Positions 29,317-36,318 of a stretch of DNA of 64,000 nucleotides are shown here, in pieces. A program made the position numbers and the translations under genes. The stretch lies in NCBI GenBank assembly GCA_028824715.1, contig JAPPCV010000169.1:77630-141629 (forward strand), read 5' to 3'. This DNA comes from Boseongicola sp. (GTDB taxonomy: Bacteria; Pseudomonadota; Alphaproteobacteria; Rhodobacterales; Rhodobacteraceae). Below the pieces are notes generated by a model. The model was given only the letters and a program-made list of their open reading frames with translations, made no database searches and had not been told where the DNA came from. How positions within the stretch are numbered: position 1 is the first letter of the stretch; each line of letters opens with the position of its first letter.

Positions 29317-29667
29317 TCACGAGAAGCTGCCTAATGCGTGACCGCGACCCGTCTCTATGAATCGGCCAGTCAATCGGCATCTACAAGATGAGCACCATTG
29401 TAGCCGTTGGAACCTGAAGCAAACTCCCCGGCCGAGAAGCTCAAGAAGATCTTCGGCTGCCGTACGCATCGGGTTTGGAAGAACATCCATGTGCGCGTTT
29501 GCTGGGTCTTGCGGATTCGCGGCATACACGACGACGTAATGCATGTTTGGCCGTGATCGGGCCTGATCGCGCGCCGCTCGCACCGCAGTCTCGAGCAAAT
29601 CGATTCGCCGCTGATCTCCGACTCTTGTTTTGACCTCAATATCGCCACCCAAATTCTCAGGGGCCAT
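29317..29667 (-). CDS. Hypothetical protein with a nuclease-like IEVKT motif, possibly a fragment
   Basis: An open frame of 116 codons. The middle reads like real protein: GGDIEVKTRVGDQRRIDLLE, then a hydrophobic strand HYVVVYAANPQDP and the helix AAEDLLELLGRG. An IEVK sequence after a hydrophobic strand is reminiscent of the ExK half of PD-(D/E)XK nucleases. The last ~35 residues (after RLQWCSS) look like out-of-frame sequence, and the frame continues open upstream of the ATG with no ribosome site, so it may be the remnant of a longer gene. Next to the HEPN pair in the islet. Confidence 0.4.
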   Translation of the reverse strand: MAPENLGGDIEVKTRVGDQRRIDLLETAVRAARDQARSRPNMHYVVVYAANPQDPANAHMDVLPNPMRTAAEDLLELLGRGVCFRFQRLQWCSSCRCRLTGRFIETGRGHALGSFS

Positions 29668-29760
29668 TGTGGTGGTGGGAAATGAAGAGCGGCAGGGATC
29701 AGTCAGTCGTTCATTGGCGCCGCATCTGGCGACCGGCGTGCGGCCTGTTCGCTTCGACGT

Positions 29761-30270
29761 TCATCCATGCATGTGCCTGTAGACGAGAAGCCCGGTCAGG
29801 AAAGCGTCGGCCGGAAGGCTGCCACGCACCTGGCGCCAATCCCCGAAAGCCTGCTCGGCCAGATCGGCGAGGTCGAGCGTTTCACGCCGGGTAAAGCGAA
29901 GGCCGCGGTTGTAGTCCGCGTCGTGACGGGCTTCCTGAAGCTGGACGAAAGCGGAGGCGACGTCGATCAGCGGTTGTTGCACCTGCTGCCCATTCAGGCC
30001 GGAAGCAAGTTTGGGAGGTATCGAACCCTGGGCGAACGCAACGGCGGTCTGCTTCATTGCTGAGTGATGGAATGCGCGGGCGAGACTGTCACGAAGGGGT
30101 GCGCGGACGTTGCCCGCCAACATGAGGCTTGTCGCTTCATCGACGAGAAAATGGAAGATGGCGTAGTAGGAAGCCGATACCGAGCGGCGAAGACTGGCCT
30201 GTGTCGGCTTCTTGCGCTCCTTGCGTGCAAGGAAACGAGCCTGCTTCGGCAGCTCCGCGTGAAGGCTCAT
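29761..30270 (-). CDS. HEPN-domain protein (UPF0332-like)
   Basis: A 169-residue all-helical protein of the HEPN class, frequently RNases or partners of nucleotidyltransferases in toxin-antitoxin and defence loci. The signature helix is SVSASYYAIFHFLVDEATSL, and the C-terminal EARHDADYNRGLRFTRRETL matches the family's ADY segment. A clean R-x4-6-H ribonuclease motif is not obvious, so catalysis is uncertain. Its ATG overlaps the stop of the upstream 90-residue gene (ATGA). Lies in the islet beside a tRNA fragment. Confidence 0.75.
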   Translation of the reverse strand: MSLHAELPKQARFLARKERKKPTQASLRRSVSASYYAIFHFLVDEATSLMLAGNVRAPLRDSLARAFHHSAMKQTAVAFAQGSIPPKLASGLNGQQVQQPLIDVASAFVQLQEARHDADYNRGLRFTRRETLDLADLAEQAFGDWRQVRGSLPADAFLTGLLVYRHMHG

Positions 30271-30539
30271 GCGGCATTCTCGACTTCGGATGCTCCGCGG
30301 AAGCGGACGTACACGAGCGTCGAGGAATCGGTCTTCTTCTCGACAAGGTCACGAATCATCGCGCGCAGTCGCGACCGCTTGACGAATTCCACTTCATCGT
30401 CCTCAAGCATCGCCCACACCCATACGGCGGGATCGTCGGTGGAATCGGGGCCGGTTTCGACACGCCAGCTGCTGACAGGGGTAGGCAGTTCGGGAAGTTC
30501 GCGAAGCGCTGCTTCCAGCGTGCTTGCGGCGATGTCCAT
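30267..30539 (-). CDS. Small acidic protein, predicted partner of the HEPN protein
   Basis: A 90-residue acidic protein translated just before the HEPN gene with a 4-base overlap. It contains DPAVWVWAMLEDDEVEFVKR followed by RLRAMIRDLVEKK and a final strand, TLVYVRFRGASEVE. The helix-strand pattern could be a small alpha/beta antitoxin-like domain, but it has no GSx10DxD nucleotidyltransferase motif, so it is not a standard MNT partner. ATG at 30539 follows AAGGTG; a GTG at 30548 is an alternative. Function not known. Confidence 0.65.
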   Translation of the reverse strand: MDIAASTLEAALRELPELPTPVSSWRVETGPDSTDDPAVWVWAMLEDDEVEFVKRSRLRAMIRDLVEKKTDSSTLVYVRFRGASEVENAA

Positions 30540-30761
30540 GTCAGTCACCTTTTTGATCTGCAGACGGCACTTCTATAGATGTGGGGACCTTTGGGCAATT
30601 ATGGTAGTGCTGGCGTCTTCCTGCAACTGGAATGGCGCCCGGGAGCAGTGCACGCGGATTGACACATGGCGGACAGGAAGCTCTTGGATGGATGAACCGG
30701 CCATGTCGCCTGATCCGGAAACAGAGGATACTTTAACAGATTGTAATAAAAGGATTAATTT
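30540..30761. other. AT-rich boundary of the islet
   Basis: This gap between the HEPN pair and the tRNA fragment is unusually AT-rich at 30730-30762 (runs such as TTTAACAG and AATAAAAGG), consistent with promoter DNA for the leftward HEPN pair and with foreign origin. No gene is seen. Confidence 0.4.
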
Positions 30762-30810
30762 TGGTTGCGGGGGCAGGAGTTGAACCTGCGATCTTGAGAT
30801 TGCGAGCCCT
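30762..30810 (-). pseudogene. 3' fragment of an initiator tRNA (tRNA-fMet-like), probable attachment-site remnant
   Basis: Read leftward, the sequence starts GGGCTC near 30809, has a short diverged anticodon-arm part, then GCAGGTTCAACTCCTGC (a perfect T-arm, stem 5 bp) and CCCCGCAACCA, ending at 30762. The ending CCCCCGCAACCA and the GGGCTC are as in bacterial initiator tRNA; the normal CAT anticodon context and the whole 5' half (CGCGGGG..., D-arm) are absent. It begins directly at the stop codon of the DUF1285 gene. This is what remains when an element recombines at a tRNA 3' end. Confidence 0.7.
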
Positions 30811-31408
30811 ATGGCAATTCCGCGGACGGAATGATCGGGAAGAACTGACCACCGGACCAAAGGCCAAACCAGCTAGCACCGTGATGTTCATGGTGTGCTC
30901 CGATTTCTACCAGCCTGTAGAAGCTCTTGCGGTCGATCAGCGCCTCAAGGTTCGCGCGAACGTGGACATAAGGCGAGGGCTCGCCAGTCGCCGGATCCCG
31001 CTCGACCCGAATCGGATGCTCCGATCCAGCGCTGGCCTCGTCGCCGAGATTGGTCACAAAATTCAGCGTTTGAACCCTGCCTTTGCCTGAGACGGAAAAG
31101 TCGACCGCCACGAAAGGCGCGTCATCGACGGTGATCCCCACTTTCTCGACGGGAGTGACCAGCACATAGCGATCTCCGTCCTTCCTGAGAATCGTCGAAA
31201 AAAGCCGCACAAGCTCTGGTCGCCCGATCGGTGTACCCAGGTAGAACCATGTGCCGTCCCTTGCGATCCGCATGTCCAGATTGCCGCAGTCTGGCGGATC
31301 CCAGAGGTGAACCGGAGGCAGTCCGCGCCGAGACGCGGCTCGGGCCGTCGCGGCAAGACTCTCGGCCGAGGGTTTCACGGGGTTTTGACCGCGTTCGGAT
31401 TTTGCCAT
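30809..31408 (-). CDS. DUF1285 family protein
   Basis: A 199-residue cytoplasmic protein of the DUF1285 family, common in alphaproteobacteria beside the MoxR operon. Recognisable parts: LWDPPDCGNLDMRIARDGTW, the GTPIGRPELVRLFSTILRKD block and VTPVEKVGITVDDAPFVAVD. The structure-known relatives have two small beta-rich domains; function is unknown. I start at ATG 31408, since the TTG five codons upstream has no advantage. Divergent from moxR with 60 bases between. Its stop codon touches the tRNA fragment, which means an insertion or deletion boundary lies exactly at its 3' end. Confidence 0.88.
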   Translation of the reverse strand: MAKSERGQNPVKPSAESLAATARAASRRGLPPVHLWDPPDCGNLDMRIARDGTWFYLGTPIGRPELVRLFSTILRKDGDRYVLVTPVEKVGITVDDAPFVAVDFSVSGKGRVQTLNFVTNLGDEASAGSEHPIRVERDPATGEPSPYVHVRANLEALIDRKSFYRLVEIGAHHEHHGASWFGLWSGGQFFPIIPSAELP

Positions 31409-31468
31409 TTGTGCCCGGAGCAATAGTTCGTTCTACTGCGCATAATAGTCCGAAAGGGAGCGATTGCC

Positions 31469-32479
31469 ATGTCCGATGCATCGTCTGAGCTGGTGGCCGG
31501 GATAGAGGGGCTGTGCGAACGGCTGGCAGACGTGAAGGCCAGCATCACCAAGCGGTTCATTGGGCAGGAGCGAGTGGTGGATCTCGTGCTTTCGGCAATT
31601 CTCTGCGGCGGGCATGGCCTGCTGGTCGGCGTGCCGGGGCTTGGCAAGACACGGCTTGTGGAAACGCTCTCGACCGTCCTGGGGCTGGACGGCAAGCGGG
31701 TCCAGTTCACACCGGACCTGATGCCTGCCGACATCCTTGGGTCGGAAGTCCTGGAAACGGGCGCAGACGGCAGTCGAATCTTCAAGTTCATCAGGGGTCC
31801 GGTGTTTTGCCAGCTGCTCATGGCTGACGAGATAAACCGGGCAAGCCCGAGGACGCAGTCCGCATTGTTGCAGGCGATGCAGGAAAAGGCGGTGACCATC
31901 GCGGGGGACGAGCATGAACTGCCTGCACCGTTTCATGTGCTGGCAACGCAGAACCCGATCGAACAGGAAGGAACCTATCCCCTGCCCGAGGCGCAACTGG
32001 ACCGGTTTCTCGTGCAGATTGACGTACCATACCCCGATCGCGAGACCGAGCGCGACATCCTGCTTGCAACAACGGGCGCAGATGAAGAGCAGTCAACCCA
32101 GGTCCTGACTCCCGGGGAACTCGTTGCTGCGCAGACGATTGTGCGCCGGATGCCCGTGGGTGAGTCCGTGATGGAGTCCATTCTGGACCTGGTGCGTTGC
32201 TGCCGTCCGGAGGAAGCGGACTCGCCCGACATCGTGCATCAGCATGTCAGCTGGGGACCGGGTCCACGCGCTGCGCAGGCCCTCGCACTTACGGTCCGGG
32301 CGCGCGCGCTTCTCGAGGGGCGGCTCGCGCCGTCAGAAGAGGATGTGATGGCCCTCGCCACACCGGTGCTCACCCATCGCATGGCGCTCAGTTTCGCTGC
32401 CCGTGCCCAAGGCTTGACGTTGCAGGAAGTCATCGACGATGTATCCCGTCACGTTGGCCGGATCGAGGAAGCGGCTTGA
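31469..32479 (+). CDS. MoxR-family AAA+ ATPase
   Basis: Chaperone-like AAA+ ATPase, 336 residues. Walker A GVPGLGKT is at residues 54-61, Walker B plus the following region reads MADEINRASPRTQSALLQAM, and the FHVLATQNPIEQEGTYPLPE sensor block is typical. MoxR proteins work with VWA/DUF58-domain proteins to mature or activate enzymes or envelope complexes. Start ATG 31469 follows AAAGGGAG. It overlaps the DUF58 gene (TTGA) and leads a four-gene operon. Confidence 0.95.
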   Translation: MSDASSELVAGIEGLCERLADVKASITKRFIGQERVVDLVLSAILCGGHGLLVGVPGLGKTRLVETLSTVLGLDGKRVQFTPDLMPADILGSEVLETGADGSRIFKFIRGPVFCQLLMADEINRASPRTQSALLQAMQEKAVTIAGDEHELPAPFHVLATQNPIEQEGTYPLPEAQLDRFLVQIDVPYPDRETERDILLATTGADEEQSTQVLTPGELVAAQTIVRRMPVGESVMESILDLVRCCRPEEADSPDIVHQHVSWGPGPRAAQALALTVRARALLEGRLAPSEEDVMALATPVLTHRMALSFAARAQGLTLQEVIDDVSRHVGRIEEAA

Positions 32480-33375
32480 GCGTGGCGCAGACGCCTTCCA
32501 GCACGACGGCGCAACTGCGCCGCGAGGCAGAGACTCTCGCCGAGACCTTTCCGCCATTGCTGGCATCCGCGGAACGTCTTGCGGCCTGCGTCATGCCCGG
32601 CGAGCACGGGCGCCGACGGGTCGGATCAGGCGACGAGTTCTGGCAGTACCGGCCAAGCAGCGCAGGCGACGAAATCAGCATGATCGACTGGCGGCGCTCG
32701 GCGCGAAGCGATGACGCGCTGTTCGTGCGCGAGAAGGAATGGCAGGCCGTACAGTCGGTGATGATCTGGCTGGACATGGGCCGGTCCATGCATTTTGCAT
32801 CGTCGAGATCGTTGCCGACGAAGGTCGACATGGCGCGGAGGCTGGCGCTGGCGCTGGCGATTCTGCTGATGCGTGGCGGGGAGCGCGTGGGCCTGGCGAA
32901 TTCCGGCTTGCCGCCGCGGAACGGTCATGGGCAGCTGATGCGCCTGAACAGCGCCATTGCAGAATGGGAGGATGCCGCCGACTACCCCGCGCCCGAGCTT
33001 GCGGATGCGCCGGCCCGGACGCGCGCCGTCCTGCTGTCGGATTTCCTGGGCGACCTGGAGCCCGTTCGGCTCGCCGTGACCAGCGCCGCCGATCGTGCCA
33101 TCGAAGGCGTGCTCCTTCAGGTTCTGGACCCGCAGGAGGAGGCCTTCCCGTTCGAAGGACGCACTGTCTTCAAGTCCATGGGCGGAACGCTCACGCACGA
33201 AACCTTGAAGGCGGATGAGCTTCGCGACCGCTATCTGGAACGGCTGGCAGACCGGAAGGCCGAGCTATGGGAGCTCGCAAGGCTGGCGGGCTGGCAATTC
33301 AACGTCTGTCGCACCGGGTCTCCGGCCCCGGCGGCCCTCCTTTGGCTGTACATGGCGCTGGCCAGGGAGCATTGA
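32476..33375 (+). CDS. DUF58 domain protein
   Basis: A 299-residue protein with a degenerate von Willebrand-type fold, the regular partner of MoxR ATPases. The signature is EFWQYRPSSAGDEISMIDWR, followed by RSARSDDALFVREKEW and a metal-site-like WLDMGRSMHFAS. The start is a TTG at 32476 overlapping the moxR stop, with GAGGAA five bases upstream; no upstream ATG fits. No membrane helix is evident, unlike many DUF58 proteins. Confidence 0.93.
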   Translation: MSVAQTPSSTTAQLRREAETLAETFPPLLASAERLAACVMPGEHGRRRVGSGDEFWQYRPSSAGDEISMIDWRRSARSDDALFVREKEWQAVQSVMIWLDMGRSMHFASSRSLPTKVDMARRLALALAILLMRGGERVGLANSGLPPRNGHGQLMRLNSAIAEWEDAADYPAPELADAPARTRAVLLSDFLGDLEPVRLAVTSAADRAIEGVLLQVLDPQEEAFPFEGRTVFKSMGGTLTHETLKADELRDRYLERLADRKAELWELARLAGWQFNVCRTGSPAPAALLWLYMALAREH

Positions 33376-33380
33376 CAGTG

Positions 33381-33452
33381 ATGTACTGGCGGCAAGAGTC
33401 TTCGAGCGCGGTCCGGCCTTTCCCGGAGGTCGCGCCTTGGAGTAGTGATTGA
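33381..33452 (+). CDS. Possible 23-residue bridging ORF
   Basis: A 23-codon frame (MYWRQESSSAVRPFPEVAPW...) fills the gap between the DUF58 stop and the next gene; its TGA shares one base with the following ATG (TGATG). A GGGAG lies about 13 bases before its ATG, somewhat far. It may serve only to carry ribosomes across the gap. Low confidence. Confidence 0.25.
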   Translation: MYWRQESSSAVRPFPEVAPWSSD

Positions 33453-36217
33453 TGTGGACTCTCGGCCCCGTGGCATTCGCCAGCCCATGGCTGCTCCTGG
33501 GTCTGCTGCTGCTGCCGATTCTCTGGTTCCTGCTCCGTACCGTACCGCCGGCACCGGTTCGGCGGCTTTTCCCTGGCGTGACCCTTTTGCTTGGCCTCGC
33601 GGACGACGAGGTGCAAACCGACCGGACGCCCTGGTGGCTTCTGCTGCTTCGGATGCTGGCGGTAGCGGCCGCAATAGTCGGGTTTGCGGGCCCCGTCCTG
33701 ACTCCTCGGTCGGACACGGCTCGCGACGGACCGCTGCTGTTGCTGTTCGATGGCAGCTGGGCGGATGCACCGAATTGGTCGATGCGGAACGAACAAGTCG
33801 AGAGCCTGCTAGGCGATGCGGCAGTGGCCGGCCGAGAGACCGCCATTGTCTCGCTGGCGGACCTGCCGTCGCATCCGGTCTTGCCGTTCCGTTCGGCAAG
33901 GACCTGGCTGCCGGAACTGCCGGGAATTGCACCGGAGCCATGGATGCCGGACGGCCCTGCGGTCCTGTCCTGGCTCTCCACGCTCGACGGCGGCTTCGAC
34001 ACTTTCTGGCTTTCGGACGGGATTGCGCAGGACTGGCGGAGTGCGGCACTGGCTGAACTCCAGGCACACGGCCAAGTATCCGTCTTTGAGTCCCGGCTTC
34101 CTGTGCTGGCGCTGAGGCCCGCAAGAATCGGTGATGGGACGATCCGGGTGCCGGTTGCGAGAAGCCGAGGCGCCGGGGCAAGCGAAATGGTCGTTGTCGC
34201 GCATGGCCTTGATCCCGTCGGCATCGAGCGGCAACTGGCACGTGTCGACGTCGAGATCCCCGAGGGGGAGCGCGAGGCCGAAGCCGTTCTGTCGTTGCCG
34301 CCGGAACTCACGAACAGGCTGACGCGGTTCGAGATCGAAGGAGTCCGTTCTGCCGGCGCCGTCAGCCTGACGGATGACAGTCTCAGCCGTCACGAGATTG
34401 CGATTGTTGCCGCGCGCGAGGAACGGGAAGGCTCGCGGCTCCTTTCGCCGACGCATTACCTTGAGCAGGCGCTGCGCCCGGGCGCCGACCTGATTCACGG
34501 AACCATTCAGGACATTGTACTTGCCAACCCTGACGTGATTGTCCTGGCCGACGTGGCCTCGCTCGCAGGCAGCGAACGCAGCGCGGTCGAGGGGTGGGTC
34601 CGCAATGGCGGTCTGCTGCTGCGGTTTGCCGGACCGCGCCTTGCCGCGTCCGACATCGGGCGCGAGGCAGAGGAGGTGCTGCTGCCGGTGCGGCTGCGCG
34701 CGGGAGGACGCCGGGTCGGCGGCGCGATGAGTTGGGGCGAGCCCAAGCAACTCAGGGCGTTTTCATCGGTGAGCCCGTTCTTTGGGCTTGCTGTTCCTGA
34801 TGACGTTACGGTGTCAAGCCAGGTGGTGGCACAGCCGGATCCAAACATGGCCGAACGGACGATCGCCACATTGGCAGATGGCACACCGCTCGTCACGCGC
34901 AAGCGTCTCGGCAATGGCCAGGTCGTGCTGTTCCACGTGACTGCAAATGCGGACTGGTCGAACCTGCCGTTATCCGGCCTCTTCGTGCAGATGCTTGAAC
35001 GGCTGGCGGTTTCGACGCGGCAGGCGTTGCCGGCTGCGAAGGACCTTGAAGGCACCGTGTGGACGCTGGATCGACGTCTCGACGGGTTCGGCAACGTGGA
35101 GTCGGCAGGGGCGATTGCCGGCGTAGACGGGGCGAGGCTGGTGACGGAGAGCCCAGGCCCTGACTTGCCGCCTGGAATCTACTCTGGGGAAAGCGGCAGG
35201 ATTGCACTCAACGCGATTGGCGACTCGGAGCAGCTGGCCGCAGCCGTCTGGCCCGTCGACGTTCCGGTTGAAGGATTTGGGGAATCCCAGGCGTTTCCCC
35301 TGAAGGGCCCGTTGCTCTTCCTGACAGTCCTGGTGTTCCTGATCGACGTGCTGGCGACGCTCTGGCAGTCCGGCCGCATGCCGAGAGTCGGCGCGGCGGC
35401 GGGAGCGGCTGTTGCGGTGCTCTTGTGGCCCGCGTCACCCGCACCCGCGCAGGAACAGGACTTTGGGCGGCTTGTTGCGACTGCGTCGGAAGTGACGCTC
35501 GCATATGTCATCACCGGTGACGCGGAAGTGGATCGGGTAGCTGCTGCCGGGTTGAGAGGGCTTTCGACCATTCTGTTCCGGAGAACTTCGGTCGAGCCCG
35601 GCGAACCGGTCGGCGTGAATCTTGAGACGGACGAGCTCTCGGTCCTCCCGTTCCTGTATTGGCCAGTTACCGACACGCAGCCACGCCCGTCGGCCGAAGC
35701 CTATGAGAAGCTCAACCGGTATCTCAGGGCGGGCGGACTGATCCAGTTCGACACGCGGGATGCGGGGACATCCGGATTCGGATCGGGAGGTTCGAACGCG
35801 GCCAAGCTCAGGCAACTGGCGACGTCGCTCGATGTTCCGCCGCTTGAGCCGATTCCTCATGATCACGTGCTGACCCGATCCTTCTATCTCCTGCAGGATT
35901 TTCCGGGTCGCTATGCCAGCCGGAACGTCTGGGTGGAGGCGGCGCCGGCCGATGCGTTGCAGGCAGAGGGCATGCCGTTCAGGAATCTCAACGACAACGT
36001 GACGCCGGTGTTGATCGGCGGGAACGACTGGGCAGCGGCGTGGGCCATGGACGCGCAGGGACGGCCCATGTTTCCGGTGGGACGCGGCTTCTCCGGCGAG
36101 CGCCAGCGCGAGATCGCGTATCGCTTCGGAGTCAACTTGATCATGTACGTCCTGACCGGGAACTACAAGTCGGACCAGGTCCATGTTCCGGCCCTGCTGG
36201 ACAGGTTGGGGCAATGA
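33452..36217 (+). CDS. Membrane protein with BatA N-terminal and DUF4159 domains
   Basis: A 921-residue inner-membrane protein. Order: BatA-type N-terminus with two helices (ASPWLLLGLLLLPILWFLLR and one near residue 70), a large middle part with a degenerate VWA or amidotransferase-like fold, a helix near residue 625 (GPLLFLTVLVFLIDVLATLW), an Ala-rich helix near 650 and a C-terminal DUF4159 domain (GVNLETDELSVLPFLYWPV). This fusion is usual third in MoxR/DUF58 operons of Rhodobacterales. Likely part of an envelope complex driven by MoxR; no enzymatic activity is known. Start ATG 33452 with GGAG upstream. Confidence 0.9.
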   Translation: MWTLGPVAFASPWLLLGLLLLPILWFLLRTVPPAPVRRLFPGVTLLLGLADDEVQTDRTPWWLLLLRMLAVAAAIVGFAGPVLTPRSDTARDGPLLLLFDGSWADAPNWSMRNEQVESLLGDAAVAGRETAIVSLADLPSHPVLPFRSARTWLPELPGIAPEPWMPDGPAVLSWLSTLDGGFDTFWLSDGIAQDWRSAALAELQAHGQVSVFESRLPVLALRPARIGDGTIRVPVARSRGAGASEMVVVAHGLDPVGIERQLARVDVEIPEGEREAEAVLSLPPELTNRLTRFEIEGVRSAGAVSLTDDSLSRHEIAIVAAREEREGSRLLSPTHYLEQALRPGADLIHGTIQDIVLANPDVIVLADVASLAGSERSAVEGWVRNGGLLLRFAGPRLAASDIGREAEEVLLPVRLRAGGRRVGGAMSWGEPKQLRAFSSVSPFFGLAVPDDVTVSSQVVAQPDPNMAERTIATLADGTPLVTRKRLGNGQVVLFHVTANADWSNLPLSGLFVQMLERLAVSTRQALPAAKDLEGTVWTLDRRLDGFGNVESAGAIAGVDGARLVTESPGPDLPPGIYSGESGRIALNAIGDSEQLAAAVWPVDVPVEGFGESQAFPLKGPLLFLTVLVFLIDVLATLWQSGRMPRVGAAAGAAVAVLLWPASPAPAQEQDFGRLVATASEVTLAYVITGDAEVDRVAAAGLRGLSTILFRRTSVEPGEPVGVNLETDELSVLPFLYWPVTDTQPRPSAEAYEKLNRYLRAGGLIQFDTRDAGTSGFGSGGSNAAKLRQLATSLDVPPLEPIPHDHVLTRSFYLLQDFPGRYASRNVWVEAAPADALQAEGMPFRNLNDNVTPVLIGGNDWAAAWAMDAQGRPMFPVGRGFSGERQREIAYRFGVNLIMYVLTGNYKSDQVHVPALLDRLGQ

Positions 36218-36315
36218 CCCTTTTTTGCAATGACATCGCGGCCGCATTGCATGCGCTGCTCGTGTTGCCAACGCTGCCCCGAAGGCTGTTCGGCCAACTC
36301 CAGGGACTCGACTGA
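36214..36315 (+). CDS. Possible 33-residue bridging ORF
   Basis: A 33-codon frame (MTLFCNDIAAALHALLVLPT then LPRRLFGQLQGLD) whose ATG overlaps the upstream stop (ATGA) and whose stop lies three bases before the next ATG. It occupies exactly the gap between two operon genes, as does the 23-codon frame at 33381. Could be translated for coupling, or chance. Confidence 0.3.
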   Translation: MTLFCNDIAAALHALLVLPTLPRRLFGQLQGLD

Positions 36316-36318
36316 CCC

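Noticed and set aside
36205..36230. Terminator-like GGG...CCCTTTTTT at the end of the DUF4159 gene
   Set aside because: The stem is only three to four base pairs and the downstream gene appears to be in the same operon.
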